Source of the DNA: UBA3478 sp049596955
GTDB lineage: Bacteria > Bacteroidota > Bacteroidia > Flavobacteriales > Flavobacteriaceae
DNA length: 64,000 nucleotides
Assembly (NCBI GenBank): GCA_049596955.1
Contig: JBMYMD010000012.1
Coordinates: 1-64,000, forward strand
Reading direction: 5' to 3'
The position numbers and the translations under genes are program-made. This document shows, piece by piece, positions 43,403-52,724 of this stretch (positions within the stretch are counted from its first letter, which is position 1; every line of letters begins with the position of its first letter). The notes under the pieces were generated by a model. It was not told the DNA's origin and ran no database searches. It was given only the letters and a program-made list of their open reading frames with translations.

Positions 43403-45679
43403 ATGGCTTTTGACATTGAAGTAATCAAAGAAGTATATGCTAGAATGGGTGAACGTGTAAATAGTGCGCGTAATCTAACAGGAAAACCCTTAACCTTAGC
43501 AGAAAAAATACTCTATTCGCATTTATGGGATGGTAATCCTGACAAGGTGCTTAAAAGAGGTGAAGATTATGTTGATTTTGCTCCGGATCGAGTAGCATGT
43601 CAAGATGCGACTGCACAAATGGCCTTGTTACAATTTATGCATGCTGGAAAACCTAAAGTTGCCGTGCCAACCACCGTTCATTGTGATCACCTTATTCAAG
43701 CTAAAAAAGGAGCTGCTGAAGATTTACAAAGAGCAAATAGCACTAGTAGCGAGGTTTTTGACTTTTTAGCATCTGTATCAAATAAATATGGAATAGGATT
43801 TTGGAAGCCAGGAGCAGGAATTATTCATCAGGTTGTTTTAGAAAATTATGCATTTCCAGGAGGAATGATGATAGGAACGGATTCTCACACCGTAAATGCT
43901 GGTGGTTTAGGTATGATCGCCGTTGGAGTGGGAGGAGCAGACGCTGTGGATGTAATGTCAGGAATGGCTTGGGAACTCAAATTCCCTAAACTGATTGGTG
44001 TTAAGTTAACAGGTAAACTCTCCGGTTGGACTGCACCAAAAGACGTTATTTTAAAAGTAGCACAAATTTTAACCGTAAAAGGAGGAACTGGTGCTATCGT
44101 TGAATATTTTGGTGAGGGAGCCCAATCGATGTCATGCACAGGAAAAGGAACCATTTGTAATATGGGAGCAGAGGTTGGCGCTACGACTTCGACCTTTGGA
44201 TATGATGAATCTATGGATCGTTATTTGAGATCTACAGGACGTGCAGATGTTGCAGATGCTGCAAATGCTGTGAAAGAGCATTTAACGGCTGATCCTGAGG
44301 TTTATGCTAATCCTGAATTGTACTTTGACAAGGTCATCGAAATTGATTTAAATGATCTAGAACCGCATTTAAATGGACCTTTTACGCCAGATTTAGCAAC
44401 ACCAATTTCAGAGATGTCTAAAGTAGCTGTTGAAAACGACTGGCCTATCAATGTAGAGGTAGGTTTAATTGGTTCTTGTACCAACTCATCTTATGAAGAT
44501 ATATCAAGAGCAGCTTCTCTCGCAAAGCAAGTAGCAGAGAAAAAATTAAAAACTAAAGCACAGTTTAAAATTACCCCAGGTTCTGAGCAGGTGCGCTATA
44601 CTATTGAGCGTGACGGATTCATTAACACCTTTGAAAACATTGGTGCCACTGTATTTGCAAATGCCTGTGGACCTTGTATCGGTATGTGGGATCGCTATGG
44701 TGATAATGCCGCCGAAGGTCCTCGTAACACAATAGTACACTCTTTCAATCGAAATTTTGCAAAGCGCGCAGATGGAAATCCTAATACTTTGGCTTTTGTC
44801 GGATCACCTGAGTTAGTTACGGCTATTGCCATTTCAGGACGTCTAGATTTTAATCCGTTAAAAGATACTCTTATCAATGAAGAAGGAGATGAAGTTCGTT
44901 TAGATGAGCCAAGAGGTTATGAGCTTCCTCCAGAAGGATTTGCTGTGGAAGACGCTGGCTTTGTGGCTCCTATGGAAGACGGAAGTGGAGTTCAAATCAA
45001 AGTATCACCAGAGTCACAGCGTTTACAATTGTTAGATCCATTTGTGCCAATTGATACCGCTAAATTGAAAGAAGTGAGATTATTGATTAAAGCACATGGT
45101 AAATGTACAACTGATCACATCTCTATGGCAGGTCCTTGGTTGAGATTTAGAGGTCACTTAGATAACATAGCTAATAACACCCTAATAGGTGCTGTGAACG
45201 CCTATAATCAACAAACAAATATGGTAAAAAACCATTTGAGTGGGGAATACGGTGCAGTACCTGCAACACAAAGGGCGTATAAGGCAGAAGGCATATACTC
45301 AATGGTTGTCGGAGATCATAATTACGGTGAAGGTTCTTCAAGAGAACACGCGGCTATGCAACCTAGACACTTAGGAGTCGCTGCAGTTATTGTTAAATCC
45401 TTTGCAAGGATTCACGAAACAAACCTTAAAAAACAAGGGATGTTGGCCCTTACTTTTGCCAATGAATCTGATTATGACCTAATTCAAGAAGACGACACCT
45501 TTAACTTTATCGATATTGAGGACTTTGCACCCTCTAAACCTTTGCATATTGAAGTGTCTCACGCAGATGGCACAAAAGATACCATTGTGGCAAATCATAC
45601 CTACAACTCATCTCAAATCAAGTGGTTTAATGAAGGTTCTGCGCTAAATGTGATTAAAAAGGAAAGCGCTAATTCATAA
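43403..45679 (+). CDS. acnA: Aconitate hydratase, mitochondrial type
   Basis: TCA-cycle enzyme converting citrate to isocitrate through an iron-sulfur cluster. The 758 residues show the cluster cysteines C359 (I-G-S-C-T-N-S-S) and C422/C425 (A-C-G-P-C-I-G), plus D-S-H-T and the swivelling C-terminal domain with G-E-G-S-S-R-E-H. Length and the opening resemble mitochondrial aconitase, not the longer AcnA or AcnB of E. coli, so the symbol is approximate. It is followed seven bases later by a thioredoxin-like protein gene and then a CrtA-like gene on the same strand. Confidence 0.96.
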   Translation: MAFDIEVIKEVYARMGERVNSARNLTGKPLTLAEKILYSHLWDGNPDKVLKRGEDYVDFAPDRVACQDATAQMALLQFMHAGKPKVAVPTTVHCDHLIQAKKGAAEDLQRANSTSSEVFDFLASVSNKYGIGFWKPGAGIIHQVVLENYAFPGGMMIGTDSHTVNAGGLGMIAVGVGGADAVDVMSGMAWELKFPKLIGVKLTGKLSGWTAPKDVILKVAQILTVKGGTGAIVEYFGEGAQSMSCTGKGTICNMGAEVGATTSTFGYDESMDRYLRSTGRADVADAANAVKEHLTADPEVYANPELYFDKVIEIDLNDLEPHLNGPFTPDLATPISEMSKVAVENDWPINVEVGLIGSCTNSSYEDISRAASLAKQVAEKKLKTKAQFKITPGSEQVRYTIERDGFINTFENIGATVFANACGPCIGMWDRYGDNAAEGPRNTIVHSFNRNFAKRADGNPNTLAFVGSPELVTAIAISGRLDFNPLKDTLINEEGDEVRLDEPRGYELPPEGFAVEDAGFVAPMEDGSGVQIKVSPESQRLQLLDPFVPIDTAKLKEVRLLIKAHGKCTTDHISMAGPWLRFRGHLDNIANNTLIGAVNAYNQQTNMVKNHLSGEYGAVPATQRAYKAEGIYSMVVGDHNYGEGSSREHAAMQPRHLGVAAVIVKSFARIHETNLKKQGMLALTFANESDYDLIQEDDTFNFIDIEDFAPSKPLHIEVSHADGTKDTIVANHTYNSSQIKWFNEGSALNVIKKESANS

Positions 45680-45686
45680 GAAGTCA

Positions 45687-46235
45687 ATGAAAAAAAGATG
45701 GATCAATATAGGAGTAATTGTAGTATTACTTCTCTATTGGTTTACCCCTTTGACATATCATTTAAAGCTTAAGGCGAATCAAATTCTTGCTCCCAAACCG
45801 GTTATTTCAAGTGCTGACACAAAGCTAAAGTTTGAACCTTGGAGTCTAAAAGACAAAAATGGCATCGCTTTTGAATTTGATCAAAGTTTTCAAAAACCTG
45901 CTTTTATTTTCTTTTTTGCGAGTTGGGATATGAGGTCTCAAGCCGCATTGCATATGATAGACGAGTTTTACGAAAAGTTTCACGCTGAAATTGATTTTTA
46001 CATCGTTTCGAATGAAGAGCGTGAACCGGTTGTAGCTTATTTTGAAGAGAATGACTTTGGATTCTCTCCAATGTATTATAATTTAAATGAAAGTGCTCCA
46101 CTGGCGTATAAGATGAATTATTCTTACTTGATTGATTTAAATCGAAACATTCGCTCTGAGGAAACACAAATTCAAAAGTGGAATTCAGATCAATGGTTCA
46201 AAACGATAGAAGAGTTTCTAAAGGAAAATGAGTAA
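45687..46235 (+). CDS. Membrane-anchored thioredoxin-fold protein lacking the active site
   Basis: A 182-residue protein with an N-terminal membrane anchor (about 6-22) and a TlpA/thioredoxin-like domain (about 45-178): F-I-F-F-F-A-S-W, then helices, then Y-L-I-D-L-N-R-N-I. Where TlpA proteins have W-C-x-x-C, this has W80-D-M-R-S84, so it cannot act as a dithiol oxidoreductase. It may be a structural or binding domain. It sits between acnA and the CrtA-like gene, which it overlaps by eight bases. Confidence 0.8.
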   Translation: MKKRWINIGVIVVLLLYWFTPLTYHLKLKANQILAPKPVISSADTKLKFEPWSLKDKNGIAFEFDQSFQKPAFIFFFASWDMRSQAALHMIDEFYEKFHAEIDFYIVSNEEREPVVAYFEENDFGFSPMYYNLNESAPLAYKMNYSYLIDLNRNIRSEETQIQKWNSDQWFKTIEEFLKENE

Positions 46236-46926
46236 ACAAATCACCACATTATCGTTTTATAGATTTTATTCCTTAAAAGGAAAGATATGGGCTTTTTTTA
46301 ATGTTCCTATCACACAACAAAAACTTCGATCAATAGCGGGTTTACATTTTTATAAGGTTATGGGTAGCGGAAAGTCAGGATTTAATCCTTTACCCGATTG
46401 GTCTACTTATGCCATTTTACAAGTATGGGATTCTGAGAAAGCAGCGAACGATTTTTTTCAAGGAAAAGGCGTGTATTTCGATTACGTTAAAAACAGCGAT
46501 GAACTTATGGTAGTTTATATGAAAAATATCAAGGCTCATGGTGAATGGTCTAATCAAAAGCCTTTTCAAAAATCTTCAAATATTGATGCTGATTCCAAAT
46601 ACATGGCAGTGCTCACACGCGCCACAATCAAATGGACTGAACTCATACCATTTTGGAAATATGTACCTCAATCTCAAGACTATTTAAAACGCACAAAGGC
46701 AATTATATTTCAGTTTGGAATAGGAGAGGTGCCCTTTAAAAATATGGCTACGTTTAGTATTTGGAATGATAAAGACGCACTATTTGAATTTGCATATAAG
46801 GATTCGTCTCATGCTGAGGCTATAAAGCTTACAAGAAAAAGAGATTGGTATTCTGAAGAATTGTTTAGTCGTTTTCAGCCCTATCGCATAGTTGGTAATT
46901 GGAGTGAAAAACCTGAATTAGTCTAA
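46228..46926 (+). CDS. CrtA-like (spheroidene monooxygenase family) protein
   Basis: A 232-residue protein with the N-terminal pattern of spheroidene monooxygenase: L-S-F-Y-R-F, L-H-F-Y-K-V-M-G-S-G-K-S-G-F-N-P-L-P-D-W (residues 39-58) and a later M-A-T-F-S-I-W. CrtA of phototrophs adds oxygen at C-2 of acyclic carotenoids. Related Bacteroidota genes have been proposed to hydroxylate C-2' of myxol-type carotenoids; that is from memory and not shown here. It converges on the carotenoid operon, overlapping the last gene by nine bases, and is cotranscribed with acnA, which is unusual. Confidence 0.8.
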   Translation: MSKQITTLSFYRFYSLKGKIWAFFNVPITQQKLRSIAGLHFYKVMGSGKSGFNPLPDWSTYAILQVWDSEKAANDFFQGKGVYFDYVKNSDELMVVYMKNIKAHGEWSNQKPFQKSSNIDADSKYMAVLTRATIKWTELIPFWKYVPQSQDYLKRTKAIIFQFGIGEVPFKNMATFSIWNDKDALFEFAYKDSSHAEAIKLTRKRDWYSEELFSRFQPYRIVGNWSEKPELV

Positions 46927-47577
46927 AGCAAGAATTAATACAGCAAAGAACATAAATTGTACCGCGTAAAGATGCGTGCTAAATAGAATGTGTTTTTCGA
47001 ACTTTTCTTTTTTGAAATTAAAGTGAATAATCCATTGAAAAGCAGTGCCGAAAATAAACCAGCTCACATAATTCTCTATTGGTGCCGATGGAACAAATGT
47101 CCATAAATCCATTATAGGCGCGATGGGCTCTAAAAAAGCATCCAACAGCGTCATTAGAAATCCACCAAACACTAGTGTCATCCAGTTGCGCCAGTTCATT
47201 TTTTGGGTCAAAAAACTTGAAATAACATATCCACAAAAAGCTAAAACTGCCCAATAGATACCAATCAGAAAAGGTATACCGTCAAGTTTGGGTCCCATAT
47301 TTTGCCCATACGAATAGTTGCCAAAAAACCATCCCTTATGAACTCCTAACCATTCAATAAACATTCCTAAGAACATAAGTAATGAAAACACCATCCAAAA
47401 CTTGAAATCAGTTCGCTTAAAACTCAGAATAAAAAGAGCAAAACAAGCGCCAAGGTTTAGGGGAGTTTTAACGAAAAACCATTGCTCATAACCCGCTAGT
47501 ATTCCAATCATTCCAGAAAGGTGAAATAACCATAGTAGAAAAATGGCGATATGAGTACTACTGAGTTTTGAAATCAT
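46918..47577 (-). CDS. cruF: CruF-like carotenoid 1',2'-hydratase (DUF422)
   Basis: A 219-residue membrane protein with about seven hydrophobic segments. F-I-E75-W-L-G-V-H-K-G-W-F-F-G-N-Y-S-Y and G-P-K-L-D-G-I-P (95-102) match the DUF422/CruF family, which hydrates the psi end of lycopene or gamma-carotene to give a 1'-hydroxyl. It lacks the proline-glutamate motifs of CrtY-type heterodimeric lycopene cyclases. It is the last gene of the carotenoid operon and overlaps the CrtD-like gene by 20 bases. Confidence 0.85.
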   Translation of the reverse strand: MISKLSSTHIAIFLLWLFHLSGMIGILAGYEQWFFVKTPLNLGACFALFILSFKRTDFKFWMVFSLLMFLGMFIEWLGVHKGWFFGNYSYGQNMGPKLDGIPFLIGIYWAVLAFCGYVISSFLTQKMNWRNWMTLVFGGFLMTLLDAFLEPIAPIMDLWTFVPSAPIENYVSWFIFGTAFQWIIHFNFKKEKFEKHILFSTHLYAVQFMFFAVLILALD

Positions 47578-49039
47578 GCTGAACCAAATCTGATACTATT
47601 TTTGCTGAGAGCATACACAATGGAATACCTCCGCCTGGGTGCACAGAACCACCACAATGATATAAATTTTTAATTTTTTTATTGAAATTAGGATGTCTTA
47701 AAAACGCAGCCATAGTGTCATTACTTGCCGCACCGTATAAAGCACCTCTGTACGAACTGGTGTTTTTTTCAATACCTGAAGGTTCTAAAATATATTCGGT
47801 CGCAATGAGTGCTTCAATGTCCGTATTTAAAATCCCAGAAAGTTTTCGAAGAATGTTCGCTCTGGTTTTTTGAACAAGTACATCCCAATTTTGATTGTAA
47901 TTTGCAGGTGCATTGATCATCACAAACCAGTTTTCACAATTTTTAGGCGCATCATTTGGATTGTCCTTACTGCTGATATTTACGTACACCGTTGGATCAT
48001 CACAAATACTTTTTTTATCGAACAGATACTCGAACTCTTCTTGGTAATTATCACTAAAAAAAATATTGTGTAAATCTAGATTGGGAAAAGACCTCTCTAT
48101 GCCCCAATAAAAGATAAGGGCACTGCTTGATCTCTCTTGAGCTAATGTTTTTTTGGGAGCCTTGTGATCAGCTAATAAAGACTTATAGGTAGGAAATACA
48201 TCCATGTTGCAAACCACTAAATCAGCTTTTTGCTCTTCTCCGTTTTCGAGCATTACCCCAATGGCTTGGCCCTTATCGGTTAAAATAGAACGGACTTTAC
48301 AGTTCAGGTTAAACGATATATTTTGTCTAAGACCTAGTTCATACAATGATTGCGATATGCGATGCATTCCACCTTTGGGGAAAAATGTTCCATAGTATTG
48401 CTCTAAGTGAGGGATAAGGGACATGATGCCGGGAGTCTTATAAGGATTACTTCCGTTATAAGTGGCATACCTGTTGACGAGTTGAACTGTTTTTTTGTTG
48501 TTGAAATATGCCTTTGCAGTTTGATCTAAACTTTGAAAAATGTGCAATTTATAGAGTTGAGCAATAGATTTAAGCGTATTTGTGTTGAGATAGGTCTTAA
48601 GTTTATGCAGAGAGTTTTCTAAGAAAAGTGGAGCGGTAAGCTCATATTTCTGTTGATTTCGGTTTAAGAATGCATTGACTCTTGCAGGAGATTCATCAAA
48701 TGTTTTACAAAGTTCTTCGACATACTCTTGCTTATCAGATTTAGCAGAAAAGGTTGTACCGTCAGACCAAAAATAATTGCAGATAACCTCCTTTTGTATA
48801 TATTCAAAATGAGCTGTGACTTCCTCTCCAAATAATTCAAACAACTCTTCTACAAATTGAGGCATTGTAAACAGTGATGGTCCTAAATCAAAGCGATACC
48901 CATCTTGAGTAATGGCATGTAGTTTGCCTCCTGTGTAGGGATTAGCCTCGTAAACCTCTACATCAAAACCTTGAGACCTTAATCGCAATGAAGCAGCTAT
49001 TCCAGCTATTCCAGCTCCAATGACAATTGCTTTAGGCAT
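47558..49039 (-). CDS. crtD: CrtD-like carotenoid 3,4-desaturase (CrtI family)
   Basis: A 493-residue FAD-dependent desaturase with N-terminal dinucleotide-binding motif V-I-G-A-G-I-A-G-I-A-A (residues 5-15), the D-x-G-P-S-L-F-T-M-P segment near 53-62 and the C-terminal G-G-S-V-H-P-G-G-G-I-P motif. It belongs to the CrtI superfamily. Because a second gene in the operon is a better CrtI and a CruF-like hydratase follows, the likely role is 3',4' desaturation of 1'-hydroxy-gamma-carotene, as in myxol and saproxanthin synthesis. The exact reaction is inference. Its start overlaps the crtZ stop (TAATG). Confidence 0.85.
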   Translation of the reverse strand: MPKAIVIGAGIAGIAASLRLRSQGFDVEVYEANPYTGGKLHAITQDGYRFDLGPSLFTMPQFVEELFELFGEEVTAHFEYIQKEVICNYFWSDGTTFSAKSDKQEYVEELCKTFDESPARVNAFLNRNQQKYELTAPLFLENSLHKLKTYLNTNTLKSIAQLYKLHIFQSLDQTAKAYFNNKKTVQLVNRYATYNGSNPYKTPGIMSLIPHLEQYYGTFFPKGGMHRISQSLYELGLRQNISFNLNCKVRSILTDKGQAIGVMLENGEEQKADLVVCNMDVFPTYKSLLADHKAPKKTLAQERSSSALIFYWGIERSFPNLDLHNIFFSDNYQEEFEYLFDKKSICDDPTVYVNISSKDNPNDAPKNCENWFVMINAPANYNQNWDVLVQKTRANILRKLSGILNTDIEALIATEYILEPSGIEKNTSSYRGALYGAASNDTMAAFLRHPNFNKKIKNLYHCGGSVHPGGGIPLCMLSAKIVSDLVQHDFKTQ

Positions 49040-49485
49040 TATTTTTTAAAATATTTGAGAGGGACCCACAGCATTCCAAAGTTTTCGCTGTCCTCCTTGC
49101 CAATGTTTTTATGGTGAATTTTGTGTGCTCGACGTATTCCTCTGGCATATCTATTATCAATATTCCTGAATATTTTAAAGCGCTGATGAATAAAAATATC
49201 GTGAACCATAAAGTAAGCAATCCCGTAGGCGAGAATTCCAAATCCGATGGGTATTCCATACCACATGGGTGTATTATCTCCGAGGAGTATAAAACTCATG
49301 GAAACAACTGCATAGAAAATAAAAAACAGGTCGTTTCGCTCAAACCAATTATCGTGGTCTTTTTTGTGGTGATCTGCATGCCAGTGCCACAAAAAGCCGT
49401 GCATCACATATTTATGTGTCGCCCAAGCTAAAAATTCCATAAGTAAAAAGGTCAAAACAAAAATTAGGGAACCAAGCCACATCAT
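49039..49485 (-). CDS. crtZ: Beta-carotene 3-hydroxylase (CrtZ)
   Basis: Non-haem di-iron membrane hydroxylase that adds a 3-hydroxyl to a beta-ionone ring. The 148 residues contain the histidine clusters: H24-K-Y-V-M-H29, H36-A-D-H39-H40, H95-D-I-F-I-H100 and H121-K-I-H124-H125. Three or four hydrophobic segments separate them. It needs a ring as substrate, so a lycopene cyclase must exist elsewhere. The start overlaps the crtB stop (ATGA). Confidence 0.93.
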   Translation of the reverse strand: MMWLGSLIFVLTFLLMEFLAWATHKYVMHGFLWHWHADHHKKDHDNWFERNDLFFIFYAVVSMSFILLGDNTPMWYGIPIGFGILAYGIAYFMVHDIFIHQRFKIFRNIDNRYARGIRRAHKIHHKNIGKEDSENFGMLWVPLKYFKK

Positions 49486-50321
49486 ACCAATTGAAGTTTA
49501 AAATTCACATAAGATTGAGCGAGTAGTCCAAACTTTTCATAGTTGGGTACTCTTATTCTAGTGTTTTTTATTTCTTTTGGTTCGGTGTTTTTAAGTTTAG
49601 AAAGTAATCTCGAGTAATATCTGTACGCAGTATAGACTCCAAATTTAGCCTCTACAGGAAGACGCACAATACCAGACAAACCCTTTTCAAAATCTTCTTC
49701 GATTTCTCTGATGATTTTAGCTTTTGAGCCTTCGTCTAGGTCGGCCAGATTAGTATCTGGAAAATAAGTTCGCTCTAAAGTTTCAAAGTCAGCTTTTAAA
49801 TCTCTTAAGAAATTAACTTTTTGAAAAGCTGATCCTAGAGCCATGGCAGAGTCCTTCAATTCATCATATAGCTCTTGATCTCCTTTAACGAATACTTTTA
49901 AACACATAAGCCCAACAACATCTGCCGAACCATAGATGTATTCCTTGTATTCCTCTTTCGTCAGGTATTCTTTTTTGTGCAAGTCCATTCGCATGCTTTT
50001 CATGAACGCATCCACTAAATGTTTAGGGATTTGATATTTGTGAAAAGTAGCTTGAAAAGCATTTAAAATGGGGTTGAGAGAGATTTGATCTTTGAGTGCG
50101 TATTCGAGATTTTCTTCAAATCTATTGAGCAATACTTCCTTGTCAAAATTGTGAAAGCTATCTACGATTTCATCTGCAAAGCGCACAAAACCGTAAATAT
50201 TAAAGATGTCTTCCCTGATGTCAGTGGAAAGCATTTTCGTAGCAAGGGTAAAAGAAGTACTGTAGTTTTCAGTTACTAGTTTGGAACATTTTTGTGAAAC
50301 TTGATCGTATAACTCTTTCAT
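49482..50321 (-). CDS. crtB: Phytoene synthase (CrtB)
   Basis: Condenses two geranylgeranyl diphosphates to phytoene, the first carotenoid. The 279-residue protein has the substrate-binding aspartate motifs D50-E-I-V-D54 and F-L-R-D174-L-K-A-D178, and Y-x-Y-G-S-A-D near 129-134. It lies ten bases after crtI and overlaps crtZ by four bases. Confidence 0.95.
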   Translation of the reverse strand: MKELYDQVSQKCSKLVTENYSTSFTLATKMLSTDIREDIFNIYGFVRFADEIVDSFHNFDKEVLLNRFEENLEYALKDQISLNPILNAFQATFHKYQIPKHLVDAFMKSMRMDLHKKEYLTKEEYKEYIYGSADVVGLMCLKVFVKGDQELYDELKDSAMALGSAFQKVNFLRDLKADFETLERTYFPDTNLADLDEGSKAKIIREIEEDFEKGLSGIVRLPVEAKFGVYTAYRYYSRLLSKLKNTEPKEIKNTRIRVPNYEKFGLLAQSYVNFKLQLV

Positions 50322-50331
50322 AATCTCTAAT

Positions 50332-51795
50332 TTAATTCTTTTTTTGGATTAATTCAGCAACTAATTTTCCAGATATTAAAGAAGGAGGAACACCAGGTCC
50401 GGGAACTGTCAACTGCCCTGTAAAGTAGAGATTATCTACTTTCTTACTAATCAGTTTCGGTCGTAAAAAGGCAGTCTGGCTCAGTGTATTTGCCAGTCCG
50501 TAGGCATTTCCTTTGTATGAATTGTATTGTTCTATAAAGTCTTTCACACAAAAGCTCTCCACGAAGTCTATATGTGATTTCAATTCTTGATTGACCCTTT
50601 GTTCAAGGCGTTTAAGAATTAGTTCGAAGTAATGATTTCTGAGTTCTTCTGTGTCTTCTATACCAGGTGCTATTGGAATTAAAAAGAATCCAGTTTCACA
50701 GTTTTCTGGAGCCATTGAAGGATCAGTCACTGAAGGAAAATTCACATAAAACAAGGGATCTTCAGGCCACTGTTTAGTATCGTATATGGCCTTGGAGTGC
50801 ACGTCAAAGTCAGTGTCAAAAAAGAGGTTGTGATGCTCAACCCCATTGATTTTAGTTTTAAAACCCACGTAAAACAATAGTGAGGAGGGTGCGAAAACTT
50901 TCTTTTCCCAATAAGCATCACTGTATTGGCGATATTGACGGTCTAGTAGCGTCTCGCTGTGTGCATAGTCCGCACCACTGATAATGTGATCTGCAGTATA
51001 ATTTTGAGTTCCATTAATTTCTACCCCTATAGCTTTTGCATTGTCGTCTACATTGATTTTGGTCACTGGGGCATCGGTGTGAATCTCAACGCCTAATTCT
51101 TCTGCAAGAGCTTTCATAGCTTTGATGATTTCGTACATTCCTCCTCTAGGATGCCAAGTTCCCAAACCATAGTCTGCGTAGTTCATAAAGCTGTAGAACG
51201 ATGGTGTTTGACTTGGTTTTGCTCCTAAGAATAGCACAGGAAATTCTAGAGCAGCCACGAGCATAGGATTTTTAAAATCTTTACGCACAATTTGTTGTAT
51301 GGACTTAAAAAACTGTCCAACCCTTACAGCCGTTTCTGTGGTGACCAATTCAAATGGAGACAAACCCGGTCTCAGAACAATTTTATTAATGGCGATGTCA
51401 TAATTCTTCGCAGACTTCTTTAGCAGCTTTCTCAGTTTAGCTCCACTTCCTTTTTCAATGCGTTCAAATTCCTCAGCGATTTTTTCTACGCTGTCGCCAA
51501 TGGTAAGTTCTTGTTGGTTTTGAAAGTAAATTTTATAACCCGGATTAAGGCGGTCTAATTCGTAGTAGTCACTTGTTTTTTTGCCAAAGTCAGCAAAATA
51601 TTTATCAAAAATATCTGGCATCCAATACCAAGAGGGTCCAATATCAAAGGTGTATCCGTTTTTTATTAGTTGTCGGCATCGTCCGCCTACGGTACTGTTT
51701 TTTTCAAAAAGTTGCACCTTGTAACCTTGCTTGGCAAGATGGCTAGCGGCAGATAATGAAGAAAAACCAGATCCAATTACAATAGCTGTATTCAT
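50332..51795 (-). CDS. crtI: Phytoene desaturase (CrtI)
   Basis: Converts phytoene to lycopene by successive desaturation. The 487 residues show the FAD motif V-I-G-S-G-F-S-S-L-S-A-A (6-17), D-I-G-P-S-W-Y-W-M-P (51-60) and the C-terminal signature F-T-G-Q-L-T-V-P-G-P-G-V-P-P. The first biosynthetic gene of the operon, it begins five bases after the stop of the MerR/B12 regulator gene. Confidence 0.94.
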   Translation of the reverse strand: MNTAIVIGSGFSSLSAASHLAKQGYKVQLFEKNSTVGGRCRQLIKNGYTFDIGPSWYWMPDIFDKYFADFGKKTSDYYELDRLNPGYKIYFQNQQELTIGDSVEKIAEEFERIEKGSGAKLRKLLKKSAKNYDIAINKIVLRPGLSPFELVTTETAVRVGQFFKSIQQIVRKDFKNPMLVAALEFPVLFLGAKPSQTPSFYSFMNYADYGLGTWHPRGGMYEIIKAMKALAEELGVEIHTDAPVTKINVDDNAKAIGVEINGTQNYTADHIISGADYAHSETLLDRQYRQYSDAYWEKKVFAPSSLLFYVGFKTKINGVEHHNLFFDTDFDVHSKAIYDTKQWPEDPLFYVNFPSVTDPSMAPENCETGFFLIPIAPGIEDTEELRNHYFELILKRLEQRVNQELKSHIDFVESFCVKDFIEQYNSYKGNAYGLANTLSQTAFLRPKLISKKVDNLYFTGQLTVPGPGVPPSLISGKLVAELIQKKN

Positions 51796-51800
51796 ACTTA

Positions 51801-52703
51801 CTACAATGCGGTAGTAAACTGCTCAATGCTATTGAAAACTCTCAATCCTTCTAATTTTTGTTGGTTTGTGATGTATTGAGATTGAAAGCCAAGAAGCCAC
51901 AGTTTAGAATTACCTTTAGTGTTTAAAATTTTGTAAAAATCTTCTAAATATTTGTTTATTTCGTCCTTATTAGGGCTTACTGTAAAGTAAGATACGAAAT
52001 GTAGGTTTTCATAGTAGTTTAATAAATCTACCATGTTTTCTAAAGGCATCGATTGGCCGAGGTAAATAGTCTTGTATCCTCGAGATACAATCTCATAATT
52101 TAGAAATAGCAATCCAACTTCGTGTATTTCGTTTTCGGGCAAAAACATTACAAAAACTTTATCTGTTTTTGTAGGTTCTAGTTTTTGAAATTTTTCGGTA
52201 TGAATGTAAATTTTTTGTTTTATTAGACTCGTAATAAAGTGCTCATGCGCAGGGCTAATCGTATTAGTTTGCCATAGTAGACCTAATTCGTTGAGCAGAG
52301 GAATAAAAACTTTATTGAAAATTTCTCTGAAGTTTCGTTCGACCATTAAACTATTAAAAGTCTGGAAGAAGTGGGCACTATCAAAGTTGACCATTGCCAA
52401 TTTGAAGGCGTTAATGGCGTGATGTTTTTCGGAGTTTCTTGCAATAATCTCATTGACCAATTGCGGTATATTATCTTCTTCGAGTTTGGCTATCTTAGAA
52501 ATCTTGTAACCGTTGTTGTAAAGAAGTGTAATATTAAGAAGCTTTTGCAAGCTATTTAAACTGTAAGTTCTAATATTAGTAGCTGTGCGCTCAGGTTGAA
52601 GCAAATGGTATCGCTTTTCCCAAATACGTATCGTATGAGCCTTGATACCCGAAAGATTTTCAAGATCTCTAATGCTGAAGCTTTTCTTAATATTATTGTT
52701 CAT
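51801..52703 (-). CDS. MerR-type regulator with B12-binding domain (CarH-like)
   Basis: A 300-residue regulator. It has an N-terminal MerR helix-turn-helix (about 9-75; H-T-I-R-I-W-E-K-R-Y) and a cobalamin-type domain. Its helix bundle contains W144 then, nine residues on, E154-H155: the W-x9-E-H motif of CarH B12 photoreceptors. The B12 domain has E-x-H194-x-x-G, whose histidine is the lower cobalt ligand. The residue after W144 is Q145, where Thermus CarH has the histidine that caps cobalt after light. By analogy it represses in the dark and releases the operon in light. It heads the carotenoid operon. Confidence 0.88.
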   Translation of the reverse strand: MNNNIKKSFSIRDLENLSGIKAHTIRIWEKRYHLLQPERTATNIRTYSLNSLQKLLNITLLYNNGYKISKIAKLEEDNIPQLVNEIIARNSEKHHAINAFKLAMVNFDSAHFFQTFNSLMVERNFREIFNKVFIPLLNELGLLWQTNTISPAHEHFITSLIKQKIYIHTEKFQKLEPTKTDKVFVMFLPENEIHEVGLLFLNYEIVSRGYKTIYLGQSMPLENMVDLLNYYENLHFVSYFTVSPNKDEINKYLEDFYKILNTKGNSKLWLLGFQSQYITNQQKLEGLRVFNSIEQFTTAL

Positions 52704-52724
52704 TGTATTTCACAAATGATTAAA

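Noticed and set aside
46918..47577. The last carotenoid gene as a lycopene cyclase subunit
   Set aside because: It is a similar size to CrtYc/CrtYd but lacks their proline-glutamate motifs and has the G-P-K-L and E-W-x-G-V segments of CruF/DUF422.
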